Origin: Methylocystis sp. Sn-Cys
Lineage (GTDB): Bacteria > Pseudomonadota > Alphaproteobacteria > Rhizobiales > Beijerinckiaceae
NCBI RefSeq assembly: GCF_016745395.1
Contig: NZ_JAERVJ010000004.1
Location: 238,369-302,368, forward strand
Reading direction: 5' to 3'
Length of the DNA stretch: 64,000 bases
Part shown: piece after piece, positions 17,957 through 27,990 of the stretch
Numbering within the stretch: the stretch's first letter is position 1
Layout of the letters: the number at the start of each line of letters is the position of its first letter
Translations under genes and position numbers: made by a program
The notes under the pieces: model-generated
The model's input: the letters and a program-made list of their open reading frames with translations, nothing else
Databases searched by the model: none
Told to the model about the DNA's origin: nothing

Positions 17957-18283
17957 AGCTTCTCTCCTCTGGCCCTGGGAGCCTTATTTGTTATCTTTGA
18001 AGCTGGTTTACAGCTGGTGCGCGTCGAGTGGCAATCATCGTGCCTATCGCTGACCTTTTTATGCCCCCCAAATATGGCTCAGGAAAAGCGAACAACAAAG
18101 CTTCAATCTCTGCGTCATCTCGACCATTCGGCCGCCCGGCAAAGCGGTCACAGCATCGGCGCACGGGATGCTGAGGCGAGGGGCTAGTGCGGGGGCGGAA
18201 GCAGCCGTGTTAGGAATGGCGTTATGAGGGCGCACGACCATGCGAGCGAACGCTCGCTAAATCAGTTGGTTCAGCAGTGCGAT
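17957..18283. other. Non-coding stretch between the Fic module and tRNA-Asn
   Basis: About 330 bases without a credible gene. It must hold the promoter of the Fic module near 17960-18060. A short dyad GAGCG-AA-CGCTC occurs near 18243-18254. I searched for a copy of the tRNA 3' end as an integration scar and saw none. Confidence 0.4.
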
Positions 18284-18359
18284 TGGCTCCCCGAGTAGGA
18301 CTCGAACCTACGACCTAGCGATTAACAGTCGCGTGCTCTACCAGCTGAGCTATCGGGGA
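18284..18359 (-). tRNA. tRNA-Asn (anticodon GTT), CCA encoded
   Basis: On the minus strand the acceptor TCCCCGA (from 18359) pairs with TCGGGGA at the 3' end. The D-stem/loop AGCTCAGCTGGTAGAGC, anticodon arm GCGACTGTTAATCGC (GTT) and T-arm GTAGGTTCGAGTCCTAC are all canonical. The genomic sequence continues with CCA (18284-18286). Confidence 0.97.
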
Positions 18360-18434
18360 ACGACGTGGTGGAGGGCGTATACAAGGCCCCGTCGGGTTTG
18401 CCAAGCCCTTTCGCGCAGCCTGTTGATAACTCCC

Positions 18435-19346
18435 TCAGACCTGGGCTTCCGCAGCCGCGGTCTCGCTGAATTCGGCGAGCGCTTTCGCAACGTCCTCGCG
18501 GGCGGGCAGGCCGGCTTCATTGCCGAGGTGCTGGACCTTATGCGCCGAAGCCGCGCGCGCGAATTCGAAATGCGCGCGCCAGCCCGCCTCGGGCCGTTCG
18601 AGAAAAGAGGCGCAATAGGCGCCGTGAAAGACGTCGCCGGCGCCGGAGGTGTCGATGACCCGCTCGGAGGGCACGTGCAGCGAGGGCAAATGCTGCTGCA
18701 CGCCGTCCTCGCCACACCAGAAGGTGCCTTTCTCGCCCACCGTGACGGCGGCGATTCGGCAGCCCTTGGATTTCAGCCAGGCGAGCATCTCCGATTCGGA
18801 GAAGGACATCTGCTTGCAGAGCTGTTTCGAGACCACGGCGACGTCGACAAAGTCGATCAGCTCCTCGAGGCGGGGACGCATCGCGCCGCCGTCGAGGGAG
18901 ACCAGCACGCCGCGCTCGCGCGCCGCCTTGGCGTAATGGATGGCGGCGTCGGCCATATGGCCGTCGAGATGCAGCACGCGCGCGCTCGAAATATCGAGGC
19001 GTAGGAAGGGCTGCAGATAGTGATCGTCGCGCGCGCGCAGAATGGCGCGCTTGCCGTCGTTGGGCAGCACGAAGGAGAGCGAGGAGCGCGCCACCTTGCG
19101 CGGATGCAGGCGGATTCCATAAGCGTCGGCCATTTCCGCAAACATATGGCCGAGCCAGTCGCGCGCCTGCGTCGTCAGCATATGCACGTCGTGACCAAGC
19201 TTGGCGCAGGCGAAGCCGGCGGTGACGGCGTTGCCGCCGAAGCTCACGGCGTAATCGCGGGCGACCATCTTCTCGTCGCCGGCCGGCATTTCGTCAGTGA
19301 GCATGGTGACGTCGATATAGGCGTGGCCGAGGAAAAGCGCTTCCAA
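18435..19346 (-). CDS. PfkB-family carbohydrate kinase
   Basis: This 303-residue ribokinase-fold kinase has the N-terminal GGNAVTAGFACAKLG signature and the C-terminal catalytic motif DTSGAGDVFHGAY near 237-249, where Asp of GAGD is the general base. It phosphorylates a sugar or related compound with ATP; the substrate cannot be told from sequence. It is preceded on the same strand by the A-type iron-sulphur carrier gene, with a long palindromic repeat between them. Confidence 0.9.
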   Translation of the reverse strand: MEALFLGHAYIDVTMLTDEMPAGDEKMVARDYAVSFGGNAVTAGFACAKLGHDVHMLTTQARDWLGHMFAEMADAYGIRLHPRKVARSSLSFVLPNDGKRAILRARDDHYLQPFLRLDISSARVLHLDGHMADAAIHYAKAARERGVLVSLDGGAMRPRLEELIDFVDVAVVSKQLCKQMSFSESEMLAWLKSKGCRIAAVTVGEKGTFWCGEDGVQQHLPSLHVPSERVIDTSGAGDVFHGAYCASFLERPEAGWRAHFEFARAASAHKVQHLGNEAGLPAREDVAKALAEFSETAAAEAQV

Positions 19347-19414
19347 GAATCAGGCTCCGCAATGGTGGGGCGGCTTGTCACCGTCGCCGGTTTCGATGGC
19401 GCCCGAGTGTCACT

Positions 19415-19470
19415 GGACCGCGAGCCTTCAGGCTCGCACTTTTCTAAGCGAGCCTGAAGGCTCGCGGTCC
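19415..19470. repeat. REP-like palindromic element, copy 1
   Basis: Two perfectly complementary 23-base arms (19415-19437 and 19448-19470) enclose a 10-base spacer. Each arm also contains an 18-base unit, GCGAGCCT-TC-AGGCTCGC or its GA version, which folds on itself. Related elements occur at 31984-32065 and 46824-46879. On the minus strand it follows the iron-sulphur carrier gene and may act as its terminator. Confidence 0.85.
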
Positions 19471-19471
19471 T

Positions 19472-19813
19472 TTAAAGCGCGAAGCTCGTGCCGCAACCGC
19501 AGGAAGAGACGGCGTTCGGGTTCTCGATTCGGAAGGACTGTCCCATCAGATCGTCCACGAAGTCGACCTTCGCCCCCGTAAGGAAGCCCAGCGACGCGGG
19601 ATCGATCGCCACTCGGGCGCCGTCCTGCTCCAAAAGCGCGTCGTCGGCGGCGGGCGCGGGGTCCACGACGAATTTATATTGGAAGCCGGAGCAGCCGCCG
19701 CCCTCGACGGCGACGCGGAAGACCGCGCCCGGGGCTTCATTGGCGAGAATCGCCGCAATACGCTTCGCCGCCTGTTCTGTGAGCGCCACGTCGCGCGACA
19801 GGGTCGCTGTCAT
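19472..19813 (-). CDS. erpA: A-type iron-sulphur carrier (ErpA/IscA family)
   Basis: This 113-residue HesB/IscA-fold protein has the three conserved cysteines, one in [11 protein letters not shown] and two in SSCGCGTSF near the C-terminus. It carries [2Fe-2S] or [4Fe-4S] clusters to apoproteins in the cytoplasm. The position divergent from the dGTPase-like gene is conserved in many Rhizobiales. The choice between ErpA and IscA is based on this context and is less certain than the family. Confidence 0.88.
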   Translation of the reverse strand: MTATLSRDVALTEQAAKRIAAILANEAPGAVFRVAVEGGGCSGFQYKFVVDPAPAADDALLEQDGARVAIDPASLGFLTGAKVDFVDDLMGQSFRIENPNAVSSCGCGTSFAL

Positions 19814-19910
19814 GCCTCTCCCCTTTGGATTCTTGCTTATGCCGTCGATTGCGGGCTATGGCGGCAACATAGGTCCGAACTTCCGGCCTTTCAATGACTG
19901 GAGCCCGACC

Positions 19911-21077
19911 GTGGCGCTGCGCCAGCCCCTCGCGCCTTATGCCTGCGACGCCACAAATTCGCGCGGGCGCCTCTACGCCGTCGCGCCGTCGCCGACTCGC
20001 AGCGAATTTCAGCGCGACCGCGACCGCATCATCCATTCCACGGCCTTCCGGCGCCTCGCGCATAAGACGCAGGTCTTCGTGCCGCTCGACGGCGACCATT
20101 TCCGCACGCGGCTGACCCATACGATCGAAGTCGGGCAGATCGCCCGCGCAATCGCCCGGGCGCTGAGGGTCGACGAGGACCTCGCGGAGGCGGTGGCGCT
20201 GGCGCATGATCTCGGCCACACGCCTTTCGGCCATGCCGGGGAGGAGGCGCTGGAAGCCTGCATGAAGCCCTATGGCGGTTTCGACCACAATTCCCAGGCG
20301 CTACGCGTCGTGACGTTGCTGGAGCGTCGTTACGCCGATTACGACGGGCTCGACCTCACATGGGAGGCGCTCGAAGGCATTGTGAAGCACAATGGGCCGC
20401 TCGCGGGGCCGAAAGCATTAAGACCCCCATCGCGTTATATTTGCGAATTCGACGCCGGCTATCCGCTGGAGCTCTCCTCCTTCGCGGGCGTGGAGGCGCA
20501 GGCGGCGGCGCTCGCCGACGACATCGCCTATATCGGCCACGACATGGATGACGGCCTGCGCGCCAATCTCTTCACGCTGGAGGACATTGCAGGAGCCGTG
20601 TCCTTCGTCGCCGGATTGCTGGAGGAAATCGCGCGCAAGCATCCCGGCCTCGAACGCGGCCGCGTCATCCATGAGCTGGTGCGCCGGGTGATCACGCGCT
20701 TCGTCGAGGATGCGATCGGGACGGCGCAGGCGCGTCTCGAGCAGCATTCTCCTCGCTCGGCCGAAGAGGTCCGCGGGGCAGGGGAGGCGATGGTCGCGCT
20801 CTCCGACGCGATGCGCGCGGCCGAGCGCGACATCAAGCGCTTCCTCTTCGCCAATATGTATCGGCACGAGCGGGTGATGGGCGTCTGGACCCGCGCCGAG
20901 GACGCGATCTCGCGCCTTTTCCCGGCGTTTTTCGAGCAGCCGTCGCTCATGCCGGCCGAATGGGCGACGCTGGCGGCGGCGCGCGACGGCGCCGCGAGAG
21001 CGGTGGTGGTGGCGGATTACATCGCCGGGATGACCGACAGATATGCGCTGCGCGAGGTGAAACGGCTTTTCGGGTAA
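19911..21077 (+). CDS. dgt: Deoxyguanosinetriphosphate triphosphohydrolase-like protein (HD superfamily)
   Basis: This protein of about 388 residues has metal-binding HD motifs in [13 protein letters not shown] and [15 protein letters not shown]. The family removes triphosphate from dNTPs. GTG 19911 is chosen because GGAG lies eight bases upstream and the protein then begins [14 protein letters not shown], as in relatives. In-frame ATGs at 19839 and 19812 would add residues unlike the family, and 19812 overlaps the divergent iron-sulphur carrier start. In many Rhizobiales argS follows directly; here a multicopper oxidase lies between. Confidence 0.9.
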   Translation: MALRQPLAPYACDATNSRGRLYAVAPSPTRSEFQRDRDRIIHSTAFRRLAHKTQVFVPLDGDHFRTRLTHTIEVGQIARAIARALRVDEDLAEAVALAHDLGHTPFGHAGEEALEACMKPYGGFDHNSQALRVVTLLERRYADYDGLDLTWEALEGIVKHNGPLAGPKALRPPSRYICEFDAGYPLELSSFAGVEAQAAALADDIAYIGHDMDDGLRANLFTLEDIAGAVSFVAGLLEEIARKHPGLERGRVIHELVRRVITRFVEDAIGTAQARLEQHSPRSAEEVRGAGEAMVALSDAMRAAERDIKRFLFANMYRHERVMGVWTRAEDAISRLFPAFFEQPSLMPAEWATLAAARDGAARAVVVADYIAGMTDRYALREVKRLFG

Positions 21078-21221
21078 ACTATTGCAGGGGAAATACGCTT
21101 GCGCTACGCAGGGTTAGCGCTCGAAGGCAATTGGCTGAAGAGGGCGTGCGTGGCCGCACATTTCATTGCGGCGACGTCGCACATGCTTTTCGAGGGCTGA
21201 TTTTTCAGGAGGGACTTAGTG

Positions 21222-23459
21222 ATGGCTTTGAGCTTCGAAAACCATTTGCCGCTTGGTGCGCTCGACATCGTTACGACGGGGCAGACGAGCGTATGGGGCT
21301 GCCTCACATTCACCGTCGAAGCGCGTAACGTGAAGTTCATCGACGCGGTCGATCCCAACAACCCGCCCGACCCGAAGAATCCGAACGCGTGGTGCTATAT
21401 TCGGAGCGGCTCGCCGCAGGAGCGGGCGGCGACGCTGGAAAATTATCTTGGGCCCGTGATCAACGTCCAGCGCGGCCAGCCGCTGAAGACGGTCTGGATC
21501 AATAAGCTGCCCTCCATGGGCGCGGCGAAAGCAGGCGAAGCGCGCCCGCTCGCCATGCCGCCGATCAATCCTGCCGATATGGAGATGGGCAAGGACATTC
21601 CCCAGTTCCGCTCCATGAATTACGCGCTCGGCGTCGTCACCCATCTGCATGGCGGCAAAGTATTGCCGACCTCGGACGGCTGGCCGCTGCATCCGGCGAG
21701 CTACGAAGGCAATCCCTTCCACATGCCCTCGCATCGGACCTATTTCTACCCGAATGATCAGCGGGCCACGATGCTGTGGTTCCACGACCATTCGATGGAC
21801 AATACCGCGCAGCAGGTGCACGCGGGCCTGGCCGGCCTTTATTTCATCCGCGACCATTCCGACGCCGAGATTTTTCATCTGATCGGCGGCGAAGCGCAGG
21901 AAATCCCGCTCGTCATCCAGGACCGCTGCTTCGCGTCGAAGGGCCAGGATGGCCTCGAGGTGGATTACACACGCATCGACTATAAGAAGGGCGTGCCCCT
22001 CCTTAAGACCTTGGACCGCACCGCCCGGCCGGAGTTTCTCGGCGACACGATTTTCGTCAATGGGCGTCCGTGGCCGCATGTTCACGCCGATCGAAAGATT
22101 TATCGGCTGCGCGTGCTCAACGGCTCGAACGCCCGCACTTATGCGCTCACATTGGCCGATCCCACTGGAACGGACAATGGCAAGGTTTGGTACGGGGATC
22201 GGCTGACGGCGATCGGCAATGAAGCGGGCTTGCTCGGCAAGAGCGTCACGCTGCAGGACAAGCATTATTTGCTGCTGGCGCCGGGCGAACGTCTGGACCT
22301 TTTGGTCGACTTCACGGGGGTGAAGCCGGAGGTCAACGCGCTCATCCTCGTCAATTTGGCGCTTGCGGGGTACAAGCCCGGAGCCCCGGACGACGAACCA
22401 ATTTTCCAGTTTGACGGAAATTCGGTGATGCCGCCGGACAGCAACAAGGCGCTCGCCGCCATTGGCGCCGCCAATCAACCTAATCCGGACCCCTATCTTC
22501 CGCTCGCCAATTTGCTCCAGTTTAGATTTGCTGCGGCCGGGCACGTCCATCATGGCATGAGCGACAGCGCGGCTTCGGCGCTCGACACCTGCACGCTGGA
22601 TAAAATTCTGCGCCGCCACGCTGACGACGAGAGCTTCCATTGGGTCCCTGGCACATCGCCTGAGCTCGCGCCGAGCCCGGCAAATGCGCCGATCGCTCAC
22701 AATCGTTTCATCGTCTTGATGAACGATACGCGCAAGCTGGCGCAAAATGGCGAAAACGCGCCTTACACCGGCGACACGCCGTGGCGCGATACGCAAATCT
22801 GGGAGCTTCGTCCGGCGACCGCGCCGTCAGGCGATCCGACCGTTTTCCCTGTGCCTTTCGACGCGAAGCTCAACGATCCGACGCAACAAGGCGCGCCGGC
22901 TGCGGCCGTGTCCTATCAGGTGGCGCGGGCCTTCTTCTTCGAGCCAGAGGAGCCAATGCCGCCGCACGCGGCCACCCATAAGGATCAGCTCTGGGGGCTT
23001 GCGACGCAGAACAGCAATCCGGCGGGATTTCCGCCGATCTACCGCTACCCCCACCTCTATCGGATCAATCCGTCGCAGGGCCGTCAGGTGATCCAGCCGG
23101 TGGAGGGGACCTATGAGCGGTGGTACGTCGCGAATATCGGCAATGACCCGACGAACCTCGCCGGGGGCGCGCCGGATATGCACCCCTTCCACCTGCATCT
23201 GGTGAATTTCGTGGTCACCCGGCGTTGGGCGCTGAACAGCGCGAACCAATTCGTGGAGACGACGGGAAACCGCCCGCTCGATTTCGACAAGGTCGCGCGC
23301 CATGACACCGTGCGCATCCAGTCGAATGAGCTTGTGGAGCTGCTGGTGCATTTCCCGAAGGGTTATACCGGCCGCTACCCCTATCACTGCCACCTCGTCG
23401 AGCACGAGGACATGGGGATGATGCTGCATTTCGACGTCCAGGCCCGGCAAGGCGCCTGA
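21222..23459 (+). CDS. Multicopper oxidase (CotA/bilirubin-oxidase-like), no signal peptide
   Basis: This 745-residue protein has the four copper-binding regions: HLHGGKVLPTSDGWP near 140, WFHDHSMDNT near 185, HPFHLHLVNF near 653 and HCHLVEHEDMGMML near 720. The last includes the T1 cysteine between T3 histidines and a Met axial ligand, so T1 and trinuclear sites are complete. It would oxidise a metal ion or phenolic substrate with reduction of O2 to water. The N-terminus (MALSFENHLPLGALD) shows neither a Sec nor a Tat signal, unusual for periplasmic oxidases. ATG 21222 follows CAGGAGGGA. It interrupts the common dgt-argS order and looks like an insertion. Confidence 0.9.
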   Translation: MALSFENHLPLGALDIVTTGQTSVWGCLTFTVEARNVKFIDAVDPNNPPDPKNPNAWCYIRSGSPQERAATLENYLGPVINVQRGQPLKTVWINKLPSMGAAKAGEARPLAMPPINPADMEMGKDIPQFRSMNYALGVVTHLHGGKVLPTSDGWPLHPASYEGNPFHMPSHRTYFYPNDQRATMLWFHDHSMDNTAQQVHAGLAGLYFIRDHSDAEIFHLIGGEAQEIPLVIQDRCFASKGQDGLEVDYTRIDYKKGVPLLKTLDRTARPEFLGDTIFVNGRPWPHVHADRKIYRLRVLNGSNARTYALTLADPTGTDNGKVWYGDRLTAIGNEAGLLGKSVTLQDKHYLLLAPGERLDLLVDFTGVKPEVNALILVNLALAGYKPGAPDDEPIFQFDGNSVMPPDSNKALAAIGAANQPNPDPYLPLANLLQFRFAAAGHVHHGMSDSAASALDTCTLDKILRRHADDESFHWVPGTSPELAPSPANAPIAHNRFIVLMNDTRKLAQNGENAPYTGDTPWRDTQIWELRPATAPSGDPTVFPVPFDAKLNDPTQQGAPAAAVSYQVARAFFFEPEEPMPPHAATHKDQLWGLATQNSNPAGFPPIYRYPHLYRINPSQGRQVIQPVEGTYERWYVANIGNDPTNLAGGAPDMHPFHLHLVNFVVTRRWALNSANQFVETTGNRPLDFDKVARHDTVRIQSNELVELLVHFPKGYTGRYPYHCHLVEHEDMGMMLHFDVQARQGA

Positions 23460-23544
23460 GGGGCCTGACGGGCCGGTCGCCGGAGATGCATTCGCGCGCG
23501 GGGTCTGCTAGACCCGCGCGCGAAATCCCTTGATCCGGACCGCC

Positions 23545-25326
23545 ATGAACATTTTCGACATCTTCCACGCCCGCATCGCTTCGATCCTCGACCAGCTCCA
23601 GGCAGACGGCCGCCTACCGGCGCTCGATCACGCGCGCTTCGTCGTCGAGCCGCCGAAGGATGCGGCGCTGGGCGATCTCGCCTGCAACGCCGCCATGGTC
23701 TTCGCCAAGGAGGCCAAGCCCTCTTTCGCCAATCCGCGCGAGCTGGCCGTGGCGATCTGCTACGCTTTGGCCGAATCCGAGGGCGTGGCGACGGCCGAGG
23801 TGGCCGGCCCGGGCTTCATCAACATCCGTCTGAAGCCTGAAATCTTTTCGCAGGTGCTGCGCGCCGCTCTAAACGATCCCGAAAACTTCGGCCGAGTCGA
23901 GAAGGGCCGGGCAGGGGCGCTGCAGGGCAAGGTCAACGTCGAATATGTCTCCGCCAACCCCACTGGCCCGATGCATGTCGGCCATGGACGTGGCGCGGTC
24001 TTCGGCGACGCGCTCGCTAATCTCCTGGCCTTCTCCGGCTGCGAGGTGACGCGCGAATATTACATCAACGACGCGGGCGCCCAGGTCGATGTGCTCGCCC
24101 GCTCCGCCTTCATGCGCTACCGCGAGGCGCTGGGCGAAACCATCACCATTCCGGAGGGGCTTTATCCCGGCGATTATCTCGTGCCGGTGGGCCAGGCGCT
24201 CGCCGAGGCGCATGGCAAGGCGCTTTTGGACAAGTCCGAGAGTGAATGGCTGCCGGTCGTCAAGAATGCGGCCATCGACGCCATGATGGACATGATCCGC
24301 GACGATCTCGCCGCGCTCAATATCCGCCATGAGGTCTTCTTCTCCGAGCGCACGCTGCACGACAGCTCGAACGGCCCGTCGAAGATCGATGCAGCGATCG
24401 AGTGGCTGCGCGAGAAGGGGCTTGTGTACGAGGGCCGCCTGCCACCGCCCAAGGGCCAGCTTCCCGACGATTGGGAGGATCGCGAGCAGACGCTCTTCCG
24501 CTCGACCGACTTCGGCGACGATGTGGATCGCGCGCTGAAAAAATCGGACGGCTCGCCGACCTATTTCGCCGCCGACATCGCCTATCACAAGGACAAGATC
24601 GACCGGGGCTTCGATACGCTGGTCGACGTCTGGGGCGCCGATCACGGCGGCTATGTGAAGCGGATGGGCGCCGCCGTCGCGGCGCTCTCCGACAGGAAGG
24701 TCACGCTCGACGTGAAGCTTTGCCAGCTCGTCAAGCTGATGCGCAATGGCGAGCCGGTGAAGATGTCGAAGCGCGCCGGCGATTTCGTCACGCTGCGCGA
24801 AGTGGTCGATGAAGTCGGCTTGGACGCCGTGCGCTTCATGATGCTCTATCGCAAGAATGACGCGCCGCTCGATTTCGACCTCGCCAAGGTCATCGAGCAA
24901 TCGAAGGACAACGCCGTCTTCTATGTGCAATACGCCCATGCGCGGGCCAAATCGGCGGTGCGTCAGGCGCTCGCGGCCTTTCCCGACCTCGACGTTTCCT
25001 TGCCGGCGCTGGCGGGCGCAAAGCTCGAGCTGCTTACGGATGAAGGTGAATTGCAGCTTGCCCGCGTGATCGCCCAATATCCGCGCGCCATAGAGGCGGC
25101 CGCCGCCGCCCATGAGCCGCATCGGGTCGCGTTTTACCTCTATGAGATCGCAAGCGTGTTCCATGCCCACTGGAACCGCGGCAAAGATCAGCCACAATTA
25201 CGCTTTGTTAATGCCAAGGAGAGAGATTTAACGAGCGCCCGGGTCGCGTTGGTTTTATCCTTAACAATCGTCCTGGGGTCGGGCTTGAGGCTTCTCGGCG
25301 TGAGCGCCCCCGACGAAATGCGTTGA
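23545..25326 (+). CDS. argS: Arginyl-tRNA synthetase
   Basis: This 593-residue class I synthetase charges tRNA-Arg. It shows the N-terminal ArgRS-specific domain, the HIGH-type motif as MHVGHGRG near residue 143 and the KMSK-type loop as KMSKRAG near 407. The C-terminal anticodon-binding domain ends with the usual hydrophobic helix ([17 protein letters not shown]). ATG 23545 (MNIFDIF) is preferred to a TTG five codons upstream. The SPOR protein gene follows after 75 bases. Confidence 0.96.
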   Translation: MNIFDIFHARIASILDQLQADGRLPALDHARFVVEPPKDAALGDLACNAAMVFAKEAKPSFANPRELAVAICYALAESEGVATAEVAGPGFINIRLKPEIFSQVLRAALNDPENFGRVEKGRAGALQGKVNVEYVSANPTGPMHVGHGRGAVFGDALANLLAFSGCEVTREYYINDAGAQVDVLARSAFMRYREALGETITIPEGLYPGDYLVPVGQALAEAHGKALLDKSESEWLPVVKNAAIDAMMDMIRDDLAALNIRHEVFFSERTLHDSSNGPSKIDAAIEWLREKGLVYEGRLPPPKGQLPDDWEDREQTLFRSTDFGDDVDRALKKSDGSPTYFAADIAYHKDKIDRGFDTLVDVWGADHGGYVKRMGAAVAALSDRKVTLDVKLCQLVKLMRNGEPVKMSKRAGDFVTLREVVDEVGLDAVRFMMLYRKNDAPLDFDLAKVIEQSKDNAVFYVQYAHARAKSAVRQALAAFPDLDVSLPALAGAKLELLTDEGELQLARVIAQYPRAIEAAAAAHEPHRVAFYLYEIASVFHAHWNRGKDQPQLRFVNAKERDLTSARVALVLSLTIVLGSGLRLLGVSAPDEMR

Positions 25327-25401
25327 CGCGCGACCTTCGGCCTTAGCCCGCGCGACGCCTGACGATAAGCTCCGCGAGTGGGAAGAGGATCGAGGTAGAT
25401 C

Positions 25402-26766
25402 ATGCGTGAATCGTCCGTTAGAGGCCCAGCGATCGACCTCTCGGAATTCGAGCGGCGCATGCGGGCGGCGGAGACGCCGCAGGTCGCCCCGCCGAAGACC
25501 AACCCTCTGAGCGAGCTCGCCCGGCTGATGCAGGGCGAGAGCGCGCCAGCCGATCCCCTCAACAAAATCCTGCCCGATCCGCGCGCGGCGCGCGCGGCTC
25601 CCCCGCCGCCGCCGCAACAGCCGCAGTGGGACGCGCCTTTGCGCGGCTCCCTGGACGCCGCGCCGCCGGTGCAGCCCGAGCCGCGCCATTACGAAGAGGC
25701 GCATCCGCATTACGCGCAGCATCAGGGCCATGAACATCAGGGCCATGATCAGGGCTACGAGCAGCATCAGGGCTATGACGCGCACGCCTACGCCCATGGC
25801 CAGCAGCCCGACCAGCATTATGACGCGGCCTATCACGGCGGGGCCGAGGGCGGCTGGCCGGATGACGCGGAATATCTCGACTATGGCGCCGAGGAGTCTC
25901 CCGAGACGGCGCGCGGCGGCGTCGGCAAATATCTGCGTCCCTGGCATGCGGTCGCGGCGATCTCCGTCATCGCCGTCGCCAGCATCGGCTGGGGCTTTCT
26001 GCATCGCGGCGGCGCAGGCGGCTCCAAGGAGATCGCCGTCATCAACGCGCCGGAAGGCCCGGTGAAGGTGAAGCCCTCGGCCGAGACGGAGCAGGAGACC
26101 GCGAGCGACAACGGGGCGGCTGTGCTCGACCGCAAGGATTCGACGCCCGTCAAGCAGGTGGTGACGCATCAGGAGCAGGCGATCGATCCGACGGTGGCGC
26201 CGAAGGCGGTGACGCTAGGCAATGGTCCCGTCGACGCGCCGCATGAGCCGGCGCTCGGCTCGCAGCCCCATAAGGTGAAGACCGTCACCGTGCGCCCCGA
26301 CGGCAGCCGTGTCGATGAGGCCAGCGTGCCGCCGGCTGTCGCCAAGAGCGCCAATCCCGTCGTCGTGCCGTTGGATCCGTTCCAGACCAAGGGCGCGACG
26401 CCGAAGCCCGAGACCAAGACCGCGACGACGCCGGCTCCGAAGCCCAAGCCGGCCCCCAAGCCGGCCCCCAAGGTCGCCGCTGAGGAGCCCCCGGCCGACG
26501 CCGGGGAGACCGCCGCCGCCGCGCCCGCGACGACGAGCGGCGGCTACGCCGTGCAGTTCGGCGCCGCCAATACGGAGGAGGAGGCCCGCACGCTTCTCAA
26601 GACCGTTTCGGCCAAGTATGGCGTGCGGCCGACGTTCAAACCCGCCAAGGTCGGCGACAAGACGGTCTATCGCGTCCGCGTCGCCGGCGTGAGCAAGGAG
26701 TCCGCCAACGCCATCTGCAACAAGGTCAAGGCGTCGGGCGGCAACTGCTTCGTCGCGGGGAACTGA
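25402..26766 (+). CDS. SPOR-domain membrane protein with a histidine-rich cytoplasmic region
   Basis: This 454-residue protein has a soluble N-terminal part, one membrane segment (about 187-204, HAVAAISVIAVASIGWGFL), a Pro/Ala/Lys-rich linker and a C-terminal SPOR domain (about 378-454, GGYAVQFGAANTEEEARTLL). SPOR domains bind peptidoglycan stripped of stem peptides at division sites. Residues 96-150 are very rich in His, Gln, Tyr and Gly (for example HPHYAQHQGHEHQGHDQGY), possibly metal-binding and not typical of the family. Position between argS and nagZ is conserved in Rhizobiales and suits a cell-wall role. Confidence 0.88.
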   Translation: MRESSVRGPAIDLSEFERRMRAAETPQVAPPKTNPLSELARLMQGESAPADPLNKILPDPRAARAAPPPPPQQPQWDAPLRGSLDAAPPVQPEPRHYEEAHPHYAQHQGHEHQGHDQGYEQHQGYDAHAYAHGQQPDQHYDAAYHGGAEGGWPDDAEYLDYGAEESPETARGGVGKYLRPWHAVAAISVIAVASIGWGFLHRGGAGGSKEIAVINAPEGPVKVKPSAETEQETASDNGAAVLDRKDSTPVKQVVTHQEQAIDPTVAPKAVTLGNGPVDAPHEPALGSQPHKVKTVTVRPDGSRVDEASVPPAVAKSANPVVVPLDPFQTKGATPKPETKTATTPAPKPKPAPKPAPKVAAEEPPADAGETAAAAPATTSGGYAVQFGAANTEEEARTLLKTVSAKYGVRPTFKPAKVGDKTVYRVRVAGVSKESANAICNKVKASGGNCFVAGN

Positions 26767-26772
26767 CAAACC

Positions 26773-26848
26773 GTCATGGCCGGGCTTGTCCCGGCCATCC
26801 ACGCCTTGCCGAATCGCGTGGATGCCCGCGACAAGCGCGAGCATGACG
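26773..26848. repeat. Dispersed palindromic repeat, GTCATGGCCGGGC family, copy A
   Basis: It begins GTCATGGCCGGGCTTGTCCC and ends in a near-complement (GCATGACG), with a GGCCGGG...CCCGGCC inner palindrome. Related copies are at 34634-34741, 57641-57748, 58151-58255 and 58299-58405. This copy is the shortest. Confidence 0.75.
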
Positions 26849-26874
26849 TGCGGTTGTGATTCCGGAACTTTCCC

Positions 26875-27885
26875 ATGCGCGCTTTCATCTGCGGCCTCAA
26901 AGGCCTCTCCCTCGACGCCGATGAGCGCGCCTTTCTGCGCGAGGCCAGCCCCTGGGGCGTCATCCTCTTTCGCCGCAACGTCGAGAGCCGCGAGCAGGTC
27001 GCGCGCCTGACGGCGGAACTGCGTGACGCGCTCGGCCGTCACGCGCCGGTGCTGGTCGATCAGGAAGGCGGCCGGGTGCAACGGCTCAATACGCCCCATT
27101 GGCGCGCCTATCCGAGCGCCGCACGCTTCGAGCAGGCCGGCGCCGACGCCCTGCAGGCCGAGCGGCTTGCCTGGCTAGGGGCGCGGCTGATGGCGCATGA
27201 TTTGCGCGAAGTCGGCATCGACGTCGACTGTTTGCCGGTGCTGGACGTTCCAGCCGAAAGCTCTCACGCCATCATCAGCGATCGCGCCTACAGCCGTGAC
27301 CCTGCGCGCGCCGCGAAGCTCGGCCGCGCCGCCGCCGAGGGGCTGATGGCGGGCGGCGTCGCGCCGGTGATGAAACATATCCCCGGCCACGGCCGCGCCC
27401 AGGCCGACAGCCATCTGGAGCTGCCGGCGGTCGAGGCGAGCCGCGCCGAGCTGGAGGCGGTGGACTTCGAGCCCTTCAAGGCCAACGCCGACCTGCCCAT
27501 GGCGATGAGCGCCCATGTGGTCTACACGGCGATCGACCCGAACGCGCCGGGCACGCAATCGAAGACGATTGTGCAGGACATCATCCGCGGCGTGATCGGC
27601 TTCGACGGCCTGCTGATGACCGACGATCTTTCCATGAAGGCGCTGACCGGGAATTTCCGCGAACGCGCCGAGCGCGCCATCGCCGCGGGGTGCGACATGG
27701 TTCTGCATTGCAATGGCGACCTCGCCGAGGCTCTCCCGGTGGCCGAAGGCGCGCCGGCGTTGGCGGGCAAGGCGCTGGAGCGGGCGGAGAAGGCGCTTGC
27801 GTGCGTGCGTGCGGTCGAGGCCTTCGACCTCGCCGCTGGCGTTGCGGCGTTCGAGGCGGCGATAGGGGCGGGGGCGCGAGTTTGA
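26875..27885 (+). CDS. nagZ: Beta-N-acetylhexosaminidase NagZ (GH3)
   Basis: This 336-residue GH3 enzyme removes GlcNAc from GlcNAc-anhydroMurNAc peptides in cytoplasmic peptidoglycan recycling. The GH3 signature KHIPGHGRAQADSH near 164-177 includes the His-Gly-His loop with the acid/base histidine. The nucleophile Asp lies in LLMTDDLSMKAL near 246. DQEGGRVQRL near 62 is also typical. ATG 26875 is used. A strong terminator follows. It belongs to the conserved argS-SPOR-nagZ-scpAB order. Confidence 0.94.
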   Translation: MRAFICGLKGLSLDADERAFLREASPWGVILFRRNVESREQVARLTAELRDALGRHAPVLVDQEGGRVQRLNTPHWRAYPSAARFEQAGADALQAERLAWLGARLMAHDLREVGIDVDCLPVLDVPAESSHAIISDRAYSRDPARAAKLGRAAAEGLMAGGVAPVMKHIPGHGRAQADSHLELPAVEASRAELEAVDFEPFKANADLPMAMSAHVVYTAIDPNAPGTQSKTIVQDIIRGVIGFDGLLMTDDLSMKALTGNFRERAERAIAAGCDMVLHCNGDLAEALPVAEGAPALAGKALERAEKALACVRAVEAFDLAAGVAAFEAAIGAGARV

Positions 27886-27930
27886 AGGTCGCTTCAGGCC
27901 CGCTGCCTATTCAGTCGCCTACACAAACAA

Positions 27931-27967
27931 ACGCCCCGACCGTCGATGTCACGGTCGGGGCGTTTTT
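27931..27967. terminator. Strong rho-independent terminator, probably bidirectional
   Basis: ACGCCCCGACCGT (27931-27943) pairs perfectly with 27951-27963 across a 7-base loop and runs into TTTTT. On the opposite strand the stem is followed by an interrupted T run (complement of ACAAACAA), so it can also serve the convergent small gene that ends at 27991. Confidence 0.88.
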
Positions 27968-27990
27968 GTCTCAGGCCTAATCTCGCAAGC

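Noticed and set aside
17957-18359. tRNA-Asn as an integration site of a mobile element
   Set aside because: No second copy of the tRNA 3' end and no integrase gene were seen, so nearness to the Fic module is not enough.
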